A stretch of 64,000 nucleotides of DNA from Prochilodus magdalenae. Lineage: Eukaryota > Chordata > Actinopteri > Characiformes > Prochilodontidae. This document shows, piece by piece, positions 1 through 9,994 of this stretch. The stretch's first letter is position 1; every line of letters begins with the position of its first letter. A program made the translations under genes and the position numbers. The stretch lies in assembly GCA_024036415.1 (NCBI GenBank), contig JAMWET010003101.1, positions 55,001 through 119,000 of the forward strand, in the 5' to 3' direction. The notes beneath the pieces are model-generated. The model did not search any database. It was not told the DNA's origin and saw nothing but the letters and a program-made list of their open reading frames with translations.

Positions 1-610
1 GTTGGATCTAGTACTAATAATGATATTAGGAGGTAGCAGTATCTCACTTGGTACCTCCTGCCCTTCCACTGCATACTGTCTCTGTCCCTGGTCCTAGAGA
101 AGGAGGAGTCTTGGACAGCTGGAGGTGCACTGTAATGATGAAGTGATGGAAAAGTGACGTTGTGTAATTCTTCCTAACTTCTTTGAGGATTGTTACTGTA
201 ATTCTATTATACACAGTCGAGTCACATTATTATGACTATATCCGGAGTAACCGCCGTGTGCAGCCCAGACAGCAGCTAGATTATTGTTATTATTACTATT
301 ATTATTATTATTGTTATTGCTATTGTTATTATTGTTATCATTATTATTATTGTTGGTTTTGTTATTGTTGTTATTATTGTTGTTGTTATTGTTGTTTTTT
401 GTTGTTATTGTTGTTATTGTTATTGTTGCTGTTATTGTTGTTGTTATTATTGTTGTTGTTGTTATTGTTGTTGTTATTAGTATTTACCGTATCTTATTGC
501 ACTACTTCCCTAAGTGTAATACTTGTTAACCGTCAGTCTTCTTGTTACTAAGACTGTTTCCTTGTGCGTGTGACACACTCGGCGAAATAAAGATTCTGAT
601 TCTGAATTAA
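1..610 (+). mobile_element. 3' end of a non-LTR retroelement with embedded microsatellite (candidate)
   Basis: The segment ends in AATAAAGATTCTGATTCTGAA near 583-606, a short tandem tail of the kind that terminates fish non-LTR elements. The middle (about 280-482) is a degenerate TTA/TTG repeat. Leucine-, valine- and tyrosine-rich open frames across it are repeat artefacts. The family was not identified. Confidence 0.4.
280..482. repeat. Degenerate (TTA/TTG)n trinucleotide microsatellite
   Basis: Continuous TTA, TTG and TTTG units for about 200 bp on the + strand. Confidence 0.9.
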
Positions 611-659
611 TAGGATGAGATCTGATACAGCTTTGCTGATCCTCAGCATTCTCCGCAGC

Positions 660-762
660 ATGTTAGGAAACAGGCCTAAGATGGCCAAGCCTCTCCTCAG
701 CCCTTTAAATGAAGAAGAGTCGGTGGCTCCACTTGCAAGGGAAGTTTACCAGAAAGCCACAG
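660..762 (+). CDS. Candidate exon A of an unidentified gene
   Basis: It follows a CTCCGCAG acceptor-like site (ending 658) and offers ATG at 660 and 681. The peptide, MAKPLLSPLNEEESVAPLA and onward to YQKAT, is hydrophilic and exon-like. It ends at ACAG|GTGTGT, phase 1. The join to 1078 restores a Glu codon and an open frame. No family was recognised; it could also be a decayed gene fragment. Confidence 0.4.
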
Positions 763-1077
763 GTGTGTTTACAGTCACAGCAGCTCCGGGGGTTCGTAAC
801 TGCTTTGCGGTACATGGGATTCACCATCACTTCCGCTGCTGTGTCGTGTCTTGGTTTTGCCTTTGCTGTTCATATTGCTTGGTGTATCGTCAGCCTCTCA
901 GTGTATGCACTGTCTGGACTGTCTCTGGCTCATGCCCCCATGTCAGCCGAAATAAGCCAGTTGGCTGAGATCGGCTTTGAACCTCAGGCTGATTCATGTA
1001 CACTGTAGCTGATATGTAGCTCATGTGTTCTAACATGCCTTGTTATTGTTTATGCGTGTTAAGCACAGTTTCTAAAG

Positions 1078-1157
1078 AGGTGTTGAAGATCCTGAGAGAG
1101 AAATCACAGCTGAAGCAGGCCCCCCAGAAAACATTGCAAGGGCCGTCACGACTTAAG
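1078..1157 (+). CDS. Candidate exon B of an unidentified gene
   Basis: Preceded by TTTCTAAAG and followed by AAG|GTTTGT, 80 nt, entering in phase 1 and leaving in phase 0. The peptide VLKILREKSQLKQAP and onward is a charged amphipathic helix. The phase fits exon A before it and exon C after it. Confidence 0.42.
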
Positions 1158-1589
1158 GTTTGTTTGGCATTGAAACCAGGCTGCTTTGTTTTCTGTGTCG
1201 CTCTGTACCAGTTGCACAAAAAGCCCATCTGTGGGACCGCGACATTACGAAACGCTCACCTTATAAAGTCTGGTGTGTTTACAAAGGCCTCAAGCCACTC
1301 TGAGCACTACCCACTATGCTGTATGTCTGAGTCACCAGGCATGTTCTGGTACTTAGCTCCGAAGTGGACACAGATGTGCTGTTCAGAAGCTATAAGACTA
1401 TGTGGACTGAGTTGGGAAATGACCAATGTGAAAATGGGTGGATTTAAAAACATCATGTGGAGCTGCCTGAAGCTTCAGGTTACTGCACTAATATTAGGTT
1501 AATGTAACCATAGTTACAGGGTTTTATTTTTTATTTTAGTTTTTAATTAAAGTTTTAAGAAAATCTAACTTTTAAAAACATTAATAATT

Positions 1590-2205
1590 AACCAAAATGC
1601 CTTGGTTCTTGAACTGGTTCTCTTTAAGGCTTCGTAGAACCTTGGTTCTATCCAGGGAACCAGTCTGTGTTTGCACCAGCTTTTATTGGAACCAAGGAAC
1701 ATCAAAAAATGACATCTTTAAAGCCCACAAAGGGGGCTGCACAGGTAAACAAGATGGCGGTGCCTATAGATTACCTGTAGGTGTGCTGCTGTTCCAGATG
1801 TTTGTTTACATCCAGAAAGCAAGCATGGATCAACGGCTGGTGATACGAAGACGTAGAAGAGTTCCTTCAGCAGACCACTGGGTGTCGCCCTTTTGCCTTC
1901 TCTGTCCTCAACAACTGACTCGCCCACAGATGTCCTCATGGTTCATGCTGAAGAACCTACTATGCTTTGGTTCTAGCTGGGAACAAACTTTCTGGGTTCC
2001 GGACTCATTTCTTTTTGGTGGGAGTGGGCTGAACGGTTCAAAATTAGGTGAGCGAACCAGAACAGAGCTCGTTCCACACTGGTGGAAAAGGCCTTTCAGA
2101 AACTCTCTTGGGAATACTTGTACAGGAGGAAAGTTTGGAGGGTGGGCTGGTTGATACACTTTGTAGTTTCACCCACCACTATAAGCATGTGAATCTGCAA
2201 ATCCA
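1590..2205. repeat. Interspersed repeat; its distal part recurs at 4478-4610
   Basis: The stretch beginning GGTGGAAAAGGCCTTTCAGA (about 2081-2195) recurs with small changes at about 4481-4600, both running into CACTTTGTAGTTTCACCCACC. The preceding part has repeated GGTTC/GAACC words. Class unknown. Confidence 0.5.
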
Positions 2206-2211
2206 CCACAT

Positions 2212-2460
2212 AAGAAGCTGAATGTCAGCCCCAGAATGTAAATGCTGCACCATTTAAGGTGGAATGAGACCATTTGAACAAGAAGCTGCCACATAAGAAA
2301 CTGAATGTCAGCCCCAGAATGTAAATGCTGCACCATTTAAGGTGGAACGAGAGGATTTGAACAAGAAACCGCCACATAAGAAGCTGAATGTCAGCCCCAG
2401 ACTGTAAATGCTGCACCATTTAAGGTGGAAAGGGAAACTTTGAACAAGAAGTTGGTGAAT
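2212..2460. repeat. Tandem repeat, three 83-bp units
   Basis: Units begin AAGAAGCTGAATGTCAGCCC at 2212, 2295 and 2378; the third diverges after about 60 bp. A single partial copy (CCGCCACATAAGAAGCTGAA) stands at about 4817. Confidence 0.85.
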
Positions 2461-2956
2461 CCGGGTCTTGAAGCGTTCAGACCCTTGCAGATCTTGCCTG
2501 ATATGGAGTTTACTCCTTGGATAACAGGACCAGGGCCAAACTGGTTGGGGGTAGGAGGAAGTAGAAGAACTAGAAACATCGGCACTCAAAAGCAGAAAAG
2601 CAAACTGAATCCTTTTAAAGCCAGGTGGCGCATTGTGATTGGCCAGAGCAATGAACGAATGAGTGATGTAGTATTGGAGTGTTCTTATTTTTTATTTATT
2701 TTTTTTTCTGTAAAATTACCATTTTGGAGATATAACATTTTGCTACAACAGCAATGATATACATCCAAAACACTTTCCAAAAGAGCCAGGACTGAATTAA
2801 AAATGCCAGGGTGACATTTCAATCCCATTATCTATGAATAGCAACGCACCGGGGTGGTCAGAGGACACTGTGGCATTTGTAGGATTCATGCATCCATCTT
2901 CCCTTGTAAAGGTTGGGCTTTCCCAGAGTTCATTGTTTTCATTCCTGTCCTTCAAG

Positions 2957-3175
2957 ACTCCTGTTGATGAAATGGAGTGCCCAAAACTGCTGGAGATGCG
3001 GCGTAAGCCACGGTGGCAGAGAACTCACACTCGTGTGGTGCTTATGTACAAAGCCTCTGAGGCCAACACTGACCACACCGCCATGCTAATGGCCAACAAC
3101 CCAATCCAAAACCCCACAGAGATGGACGGAGATGATAGCCCGACCAAATACCTGCCTCATGATCTGATCACCAAG
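2957..3175 (+). CDS. Candidate exon C of an unidentified gene
   Basis: A pyrimidine-rich TTCAAG acceptor and AAG|GTACAA donor bound 219 nt, phase 0 to 0 (73 codons). Composition is normal for coding DNA (MECPKLLEMRRKPRWQRTHT, then a Met/Asn/Asp-rich part ending LPHDLITK). The frame stays open upstream to 2834, which could mean a longer exon. No domain was recognised. Confidence 0.5.
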
Positions 3176-3423
3176 GTACAACAACAAGTCAAAAGCTGAA
3201 ACTGCAGTTCCCAAAAGCAATTCAGTGATGTTTTACCAAAGGCTATTAAAACAAGTTAACATCAAATTCAGCTGCTATTGGCAAATAACGTGATCAGTGT
3301 TAAGCTCCTAGTTTCACACAGATTAACACGTTTATATGTATTGTAACTTACTGAAAGTGTGGTAACCAGACAGATGATAATCAGCGCTTAATTCATGCAT
3401 AATTATCCGATGCCTCTCTAGAG

Positions 3424-3516
3424 GACGCCCATCTTCAGTCATCAGCACAGCTTACCTTCTCCTACGCATCCACCAAGAGCTGGCTCACTGAAGGAGACCT
3501 GTGGCTCAGGCAGCAG
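3424..3516 (+). CDS. Candidate exon D of an unidentified gene
   Basis: CTCTAGAG acceptor and CAG|GTATGT donor, 93 nt, phase 0 to 0. The peptide is DAHLQSSAQLTFSYASTKSW then LTEGDLWLRQQ. The 248-bp spacing from exon C and the matching phases make this the best-supported pair in the region. Confidence 0.48.
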
Positions 3517-3654
3517 GTATGTGTGGAAAGCATACCACACTTCTATAAAAGAGGTGCTATGATTATGTGACCCATATGTGAAGCTGCCCACCCATGCCCC
3601 CTCCCTGGTATAATCATCATGCCTGTTGTAAGCTCAACAGACATTGGCCTGGAA

Positions 3655-4025
3655 TGTACCTAATAGCATGTAATACCTCCACAAGCATGATTGACAGCTG
3701 TGGTTCAGTTTGGCATGGACTGGACAGGTTTCTGGATGTAGGCCACCTCAATATTCAGACACTCCTGCATCAAAGAACTGAGCAGTTGGGTTGGATTTGG
3801 TAGATGCCTTCCCTGGCGTTTACTGGTTGTTCCAGGTAGTCCCACAGATTTCCAAGAGGATTCCAATCCGGAGATTGTTCCTGAATGTTCATCATGCCAG
3901 TCGGTCACATAGCCATCTTGGAATACAGGGATGGGAATGTTGAGCAAAAGGCAAAACCTGCTTGTACAGCAGCTAAGTGTAGGCACCGGGGTTCCCTCTG
4001 GCCTAAAGTTACTGTCACCTCAAAG
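3655..4025. mobile_element. Decayed DNA-transposon fragment, shared with 17480-17640
   Basis: TTTGGCATGGACTGGACAGG and several following blocks (GATGTAGGCCAC, TTTGGTAGATGCCTTCCCTG) recur at about 17500-17600. It resembles an antisense fragment of a fish Tc1-type element. No intact frame. Confidence 0.45.
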
Positions 4026-4146
4026 AACCCATTTCCATATAAGTAAAACACCCTGAGGACATCACAGGGAGGACAAAAAAACTGTCCAGTGAGCTTATTT
4101 ATTTACTACTGAGTATTTTAGTCATGTATTTGTTAAGGTTTAGTTG

Positions 4147-4476
4147 GAAACGAAGGGGTTAAATGCCTGAAACGCCCATCAGAAAATGGTCCAATCGGGA
4201 TTCATTTATTGATTCAAGGGTGTCTAGGTGGATATGGCCGAGATCTACCTTTCTTTGGGACTTAAGGGGCTGAACTGAAGGCCTAGCATGTGAGATTAAT
4301 CAGAAATAGGAGGTAGTGGTGCAATTAATAACGCATAGGTGGAACCTCGGGAAGTTCTAGATGCGTCACTGACTATGAACACAAGTTGTATGCCAACACG
4401 GCCTCAGTCAGCTCTTAGAAAAGGACTGGGAAAGAGCCACTTGTCACGGGTGTTGTCACGTATAGTTCTCTACACA
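4147..4476. repeat. Direct repeat, left copy (about 325 bp)
   Basis: From GGGGTTAAATGCCTGAAACG to the GTTGTCACGTATAGTTCT region this matches 4846-5170 with only scattered differences. Spacing is about 700 bp. It may be a segmental duplication or paired ends of an element. Confidence 0.85.
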
Positions 4477-4845
4477 TTGGTGGAAAGGGCCTTTCAGAAA
4501 CTCCTCACTTGGAAATACTTTTACAGGAGGAAAGTTTGAAGGGTGGGCTGGTTGATACACTTTGTAGTTTCACCCACCAATATAAGCATTTAATGTGAAT
4601 TTAATAAAGTTCTAAATCACATTCAAAAGGCATGTAGTACGCTCTTGCATTCTAGTTGGTGTTATTTACTATGCTCTGTGTGTGCGGCACATAATATAAA
4701 TAAAATATAAAATAATACGTATGACAAAAGCCTTACGCATGGCCGGGCTGACACATGCTAACCAACACTACTATACACACTGAGCTGTTTTCTCAATGAC
4801 TGCAAAAATAAACAAGAAGCCGCCACATAAGAAGCTGAATGTGGG

Positions 4846-5172
4846 AACAAAAGGGTTAAATACCTGAAACGCCCATCAGAAAATGGTCCAATCAGGATTC
4901 ATTTATTGATTCAAGTGTGTCTAGGTGGATATATGACCAAGATCTACCTTTCTTTGGGACTTAAGGAGCTGAACTGAAGGCCTAGCATGTGAGATTACTC
5001 ATAAATAAGAGGTAGTGGTGCAATTAATAACGCATAGGTGGAACCTCGGGAAGTTCTAGATGCATCATTGACAATGAACACAAGTTGTATGCCAACACGG
5101 CCTCAGTAAGTTGCTAGTAATGGACTGGGAAAGAGCCACTGTAAGGGTGTTGTCACGTAGAGTTCTGTACAT
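4846..5172. repeat. Direct repeat, right copy (about 325 bp)
   Basis: Partner of 4147-4476 in the same orientation. Between the copies lie the repeat shared with 2081-2195 and one 83-bp-unit fragment, so the cluster was built by more than one duplication. Confidence 0.85.
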
Positions 5173-5373
5173 GCAGGGAACCTGGAAGGGAACTGACTGC
5201 AAATGACACACAATGTACGTGAACTATTAAGAGGACTTTTCTTTTCGCTCCTTTTCAGCTCTGAAGAGCTCTCAGACCACTTCTTGTTCACATCACAACT
5301 CAGACTCTTTTCACACCACTCACAATCAGCGGAGTGCTCACAAAGTGGGCAACGTTCTCTGATAAAACCAGAC

Positions 5374-5562
5374 ATGTCTGCTGCTGTCCTATTGATTGTG
5401 CTGATTCAACTTGCCAAAGTGCATTGTGACTCAGGGAATGAGATGACAGGCTGGCTTTATTATGTAGGGCCATTCATCATCTTTGGTGGTCTGTATTTAC
5501 CTACTGGTGTGCTGGACACGTGGACACCAAGCTTCAAGGTCTTTATCATAAAGCAAAAGTGA
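5374..5562 (+). CDS. Small ORF with signal-peptide-like start (doubtful)
   Basis: ATG at 5374 opens MSAAVLLIVLIQLAKVHC, an ideal-looking signal peptide with a possible cleavage after the Cys, then about 44 ordinary residues to a stop. It could be a first exon of a secreted protein, but no splice donor or homology supports it. Confidence 0.2.
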   Translation: MSAAVLLIVLIQLAKVHCDSGNEMTGWLYYVGPFIIFGGLYLPTGVLDTWTPSFKVFIIKQK

Positions 5563-5572
5563 ACCCAAGTGG

Positions 5573-6635
5573 GATTTTCGGGGGTATTTAGAGGGGTCTT
5601 AGGTCACATGACATGTTTAGATACAATCAGAAAGCCATGACTCGGCGGCTTGAGTCCAGTTCAGATGCTGAAGTAGTTTGAAAACACCTTTAAACTGATA
5701 CAAGGTATATGGTAACGTGTTTCACAAGCTTCAAATAAAACACATGGGATGTAGTTACAAGCTTTACATGGATAAAATGTGAAATGTTGTAGTGTATAGT
5801 GTCTTACTGACTGATTTCTTTACAGTGGTGGTGATAGGAACCATGTGTAGCTACTTGTATTTGCTGTCCAAGACGACCACTGGACTTTTATCTTAGCATA
5901 TTTGCTAAGAGGATACAGAAGACATAATATGTAATGTTGTTTAATGGGCAGAAAGTGCCAAATTACAGGGGAAAGGCTGTTTTAAGGAGATCATTAAACC
6001 ACTTGGTTTACATCTTGTCACGCCTGCTGGTTCTCCTCTCAAAGCCGATCTCCCGGACTCCATTTCCCATAACCCACCACTCAATGACCTCACTGTCACA
6101 TGTCCGCCATCTCCCCATCCCGTTCCGTTTTCCAGATCCGCATAAGGATCACACACACCTGTTGTTAATGTAGTCTGTTTGTACAAATGCTCCCCTTTCA
6201 CATGGCTCATTGAGAAAGATTGCTATGCTGTTGCTTGCTGAGTGGGTTCTCTTGTTTGGTACTCTGGTTCTCAGGTTTACTCCTCGTTTATTCCCTGTGG
6301 TAGCTCTGCCTGGTCTGTTTGTTTACTCTGTCCCTTTATGTCCGCTTTGCTTTTGCTACTGCTGTGTCTGACGTTTATTTATCACCCAACGTAAGAAGTG
6401 GTGGGGGAGGAAACCGAACTTCTTTTAGCTTATCTAAAAACCACGACACAAGGAGGCGGCTTCTTCTTCCCTGTCTAACTCCGCTGTACAATTCAATCAC
6501 ATAAGTAACAGTGACCCCTAGTGGCTGAACTCTGCAAATCCAATAAAAACACATTCAGTTCCACTATACTACACAGTGAAAGCCCACTTTGAGTGAAGAC
6601 CCATCCCGTTACAGCTAACAGATGTTTCTCCACAG
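5573..6635. other. Unassigned stretch
   Basis: AT-rich to mixed sequence with no convincing ORF, RNA or repeat that I recognise. Confidence 0.4.
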
Positions 6636-6659
6636 ATCTTCATCAGGACTCCTAAATGA
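6636..6659 (+). CDS. Possible terminal exon E of the unidentified gene
   Basis: After a CTCCACAG acceptor, phase 0 gives IFIRTPK and TGA. If spliced to exon D the product from the first ATG would be 172 residues. A short terminal exon after a 3-kb repeat-filled intron is easily produced by chance. Confidence 0.2.
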   Translation: MFIRTPK

Positions 6660-6793
6660 CCATTCTGTCCAGGTTCCTGCAACAAAATCCAGCCATCAAA
6701 CTGCAACAAAGGGTGAGTTACAACTGTGCACTGAATTGAGTTGAACAAGAATACGAAACATTACATCAGCTTAATGTCGTCTGGGTTTATGTT

Positions 6794-7343
6794 CAACTCC
6801 AATTCCAAAAAAGTTGGGACCTTGAATATTTCAGAAAAGCAGTGTTAATCCACATACTGCATCCATCACAAGCATGGCTTCCAGGAAGAAGATGTGCTGA
6901 GCTGGCCTGTCTGCAGTCCAGACCTTTCACCATTAGAAAAAATTGGGCACATCATGTAACAGCATCTGGCAAATAAGACCCAGGACTGTTGAGCAGCTGG
7001 AAATTTACATCAGACAACAATGGGGCATCATTCCTCTCCCAAAACTCCAGCAACTGGACTTCCCAGATGTTTACAGACTATGGGTAAAGGAACAGGGGAT
7101 GCTTCACAATGGTAGACACATGTCCCTGTCCCAACTTTTGTCAGATACCCTGCTTGCTGCCCTCAAGTTGTAAGGGGGTTAATTATTTTCATGAAATGGT
7201 AAAATGTCTCACTTTCAGATTCTGATTTATGTTCTATGTTCTAGTCTGTGTAAATTATGGGCCCATAAGATTTGTGGATCGTTGTCTTCTATTGTTATTT
7301 ACATTGTACACTCTGTCCCAGGTTTTATGGCATTGGGGTTGTA
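6794..7343 (+). mobile_element. Deletion derivative of a Tc1/mariner-type transposon
   Basis: Left end AACTCCAATTCCAAAAAAGT and right end GGCATTGGGGTTGT match, in opposite orientation, the termini of a common fish element. Between them a degraded C-terminal transposase segment reads SPDLSPLE near 6920 and then TVEQLEIYIRQQWGIIPLPK (about 6985-7045). Stops and frameshifts make it inactive, and the DDE core is missing. Confidence 0.65.
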
Positions 7344-7349
7344 CCTGGG

Positions 7350-8470
7350 CTGAGTTGATGTTATATGGTTTAATAATCTGAACATAAGCCTCATATAAAT
7401 CCAGTTAATTCAATACTTTACTCAGTTTTCCTGAGTAGCCCCAGACGGTTGCCTGCGCTCCTCTGTCCAGTTTTTGCAGGAGAAATCATGTTAGCACTTA
7501 CGACTGTGTCTCACAGGTTCCCACACATCTGTCCGAGTGGCCAGAGCCCAAAGCAGTTCAAGCTGGGAGCCCCTCCACCTCTCTTCTCTACTAAAGGTCT
7601 CACCAGTGGTCACTGCACCAGGCCGGGGGCCGTTCCGCTGTGGACGGCCTGCTTACTGGAGAGTCCCCAGTAGCACTGATGTTGAGTTTTAATTGTCCTG
7701 TAATGAAACTGATGAGAAAGCTCTACGAGTCATGTTTTAAGATCCTGTGGGCCAGTTAGAAAAGCGCTACTCTGTATGTACTGTGTTAAATGACTGAGAT
7801 TGATTAGTAGTAATACTGTAATGCTGATAAATGGCTCCCAGTCACTCGATAGTTTCGCTGTCCAGTCTTGAACGATGGTGGGTGGATAAGACGGAGCCAG
7901 TTCGGGTGGGTTCGGTCATCTGCTATTGTTCTTGAGAGTATTTGTTTAACGTGTTCCTTTGTCTTGTTGATGAGCATTCAGACACTGAGCAGTCTGTTTC
8001 CGTTCGGTGCCAAGCTCATGTGGGTGTCTAGGAGAATCAAGCCACCTGTCAGATGAGCTCAAAGCTGAAAGCAGCAGCAGCATGTGCAATGTGCTGAATA
8101 GAGGTGATCTTAAAGGGAAACTCCTCAGACGTCTGGTTCCTATCGCCGCCACCACCACAGTAAACAATTCTGATTATGCAAGGTTCTTAACTTGTCAGAT
8201 ATGGTCGACAGATGACAGGCTAGGATTCTGAAGCTAATAAACATTAGCTAGTTTCTGTTCTCCCCCCCAAAGCTCTGTAAGGGGCAGTTATTTGGACTAC
8301 AGGGCAGCAACTGATTATCCTATTGTAAACACTAGGATAGGCTCTGGTTCTGGCTGAGCGGTGTATTGATGGTTTGAGTAAAGGAGTGCATGATAAAGTT
8401 GTTTTTGCTCTGTATGAAAATGCGGTCTAAAAAGAGTTGCCTCGTTTATCGCAACTGACCAGTGAGAAGA
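7350..8470. other. Unassigned stretch
   Basis: No convincing gene or repeat. Short ORFs on both strands have no recognisable features. An AATAAA at about 8235 could serve as a polyadenylation signal for the candidate gene upstream. Confidence 0.35.
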
Positions 8471-8471
8471 T

Positions 8472-8474
<3 letters not shown>

Positions 8475-8544
<70 letters not shown>

Positions 8545-8576
8545 ATGTACTATATATGTATGTACTATATATATAC
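8475..8576. repeat. (AT)n microsatellite
   Basis: About 33 pure AT units (8475-8540) followed by interrupted GTATGTACTATAT units. Confidence 0.97.
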
Positions 8577-8790
8577 TGGGCCTAAACGTTGTTTTATCAA
8601 AGGCAGAAGTATGGTAGCATTATTCCTGACAGTGCACATTCAGTTTTAGCCTTAGTTTAGAAACATATAGGCTCCCCCAAGTAATTAAAATGCCCACCCA
8701 AACATGGCATCCTAGTAAGGCCTCTGGTTTCAGCCATAATGATGGGAACCAGGAAGGAACATCTGAGGCACATAATACCTCTAAAGGCCC

Positions 8791-8796
8791 CATCAC
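8791..8796. repeat. Target-site duplication CATCAC, left
   Basis: CATCAC abuts the left terminal inverted repeat of the element at 8797-9988 and is repeated at 9989-9994. Confidence 0.85.
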
Positions 8797-9216
8797 TATG
8801 GAGGACCGGATCTGCCAAAATTAAAAATAAATAAATAAATAAATAAAAGATTAAATAAAATTAACATTTAAATAAAAATAACTAGAATTTGTATATATTA
8901 CTTGCTTTGATTTTATTTATACGCTTATTTCCTTTTCTTGCATTTATATAGTCCTCATTTTATTTATTTATGTACTGTTTATTAATGTTTTATTAATGTC
9001 TCCCTTCATTTTATATATATTTTCTGCATATATTATTTAAAGATGGTCATTTTAAAATCTATTTATTTAATATATATTATTTTTACATAAAATATAATTT
9101 AATTATACATTTAATAATTTTTTATTTTGTTTATTAATTAATTGATTTATTTATTTTTGTATTTCTTCCTTCATATGATAATGAGGAGGCGTGTTTTTCG
9201 TGTTCAGGCTTAGCAA

Positions 9217-9621
9217 TCAAGTGCAGAACGACAGAAGTTGATTTCGAGCAGAGCTATGTAGCTTGGCTATGCGTTCGGGTGAAAGACTCCGAGAGGACAA
9301 ATATCGGGGCGCAGGTCGGTGTCGGATCTGCTCAGAGAGGCAGCTTCCAGGTGTTGCATGATCTGAATTTAGCAGGGAAAGACGAAGAACTACCTCCTCC
9401 AAATTTGTGAACACTATGGGGTCGATCTCTGTATCAGAAGATGTAGCAAAATGAAACAAACTGCCAGCCACAGCCTCCACTCGACAGAGTAAATAATCTG
9501 CACTTACATTTTCATCTGATTCAGGGTCAGCTATGAGTCTTAGGTCTCTTGCTACCTGTCGCCTGTAAGCAGACATTAGTGCACCGTGTTGTTCATAGTT
9601 ACTGCTGATGGAGCAAGACAA
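9217..9621 (-). CDS. Transposon-encoded ORF, 134 aa, N-terminal part of a possible integrase protein
   Basis: ATG at 9621 reads MSCSISSNYEQHGALMSAYR and onward with balanced composition, to a stop at 9217. The central segment (DENVSADYLLCRVEAVAGSL, then IDPIVFTNLEEVVLRL) is helical. The end (RPAPRYLSSRSL, ERIAKL) resembles the linker that precedes the helix-turn-helix in fish integrase-core transposon proteins. That resemblance is from memory and tentative. No catalytic domain follows. Confidence 0.5.
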   Translation of the reverse strand: MSCSISSNYEQHGALMSAYRRQVARDLRLIADPESDENVSADYLLCRVEAVAGSLFHFATSSDTEIDPIVFTNLEEVVLRLSLLNSDHATPGSCLSEQIRHRPAPRYLSSRSLSPERIAKLHSSARNQLLSFCT

Positions 9622-9644
9622 TCGATCTACGGAATCTGCTGTCG

Positions 9645-9700
9645 ATCAACCAATAGGAATGTTAAGACACACTGACGTCATGGATTGACGTCAAGGATTT
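9645..9700 (-). promoter_or_regulatory. Promoter-like cluster of the transposon: two CRE sites and a CCAAT box
   Basis: Palindromic TGACGTCA occurs at 9673-9680 and again at 9686-9693, with CCAAT at 9650-9654. All lie 30-75 bp upstream of the minus-strand ATG at 9621. The arrangement suggests a CREB/ATF- and NF-Y-responsive promoter for the element ORF. Motifs seen, activity inferred. Confidence 0.5.
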
Positions 9701-9988
9701 ATTACCATAAGGGTAAGAAAAAACAAAAATAAATAAATAAATAAATAAATGAATTTATTAATAAATAATTAGGTAAATACATTAATTTGAAATAATAATG
9801 TTCATTAAGTAACACAAATAACAAAATAAATACACATTACACATTTAAGTTTTTTATTTATTGATAAACATATTTTTATGCTTATTTATTTATTTTTAGA
9901 TTTACCATCATTATTTCTTTACCATTTTAATTTAAGTATTAGTGTTTTATTTATTTATTTTTTATTTTGGCAGATTCGGTCCTCCATA

Positions 9989-9994
9989 CATCAC
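9989..9994. repeat. Target-site duplication CATCAC, right
   Basis: Exact copy of 8791-8796, immediately after the right terminal inverted repeat. Confidence 0.85.

Larger units (their letters stand above)
8797..9988 (-). mobile_element. DNA transposon with long TIRs and 6-bp TSD
   Basis: Both ends read TATGGAGGACCG(G/A)ATCTGCC into AAAT-rich sequence, giving inverted termini of about 24 bp with one or two mismatches before the AAAT tracts. CATCAC flanks both sides. The element is 1192 bp. Its centre carries an open 134-codon frame on the minus strand. A 6-bp duplication is typical of retroviral-type integrases (for example Polinton or fish integrase-domain elements) rather than Tc1 (TA) or hAT (8 bp). 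This copy lacks any integrase core and must be non-autonomous. Confidence 0.85.

Noticed and set aside
183..551. Open frames rich in Tyr/Leu/Val at the window start
   Set aside because: They run through a TTA/TTG microsatellite and have the composition dictated by it.
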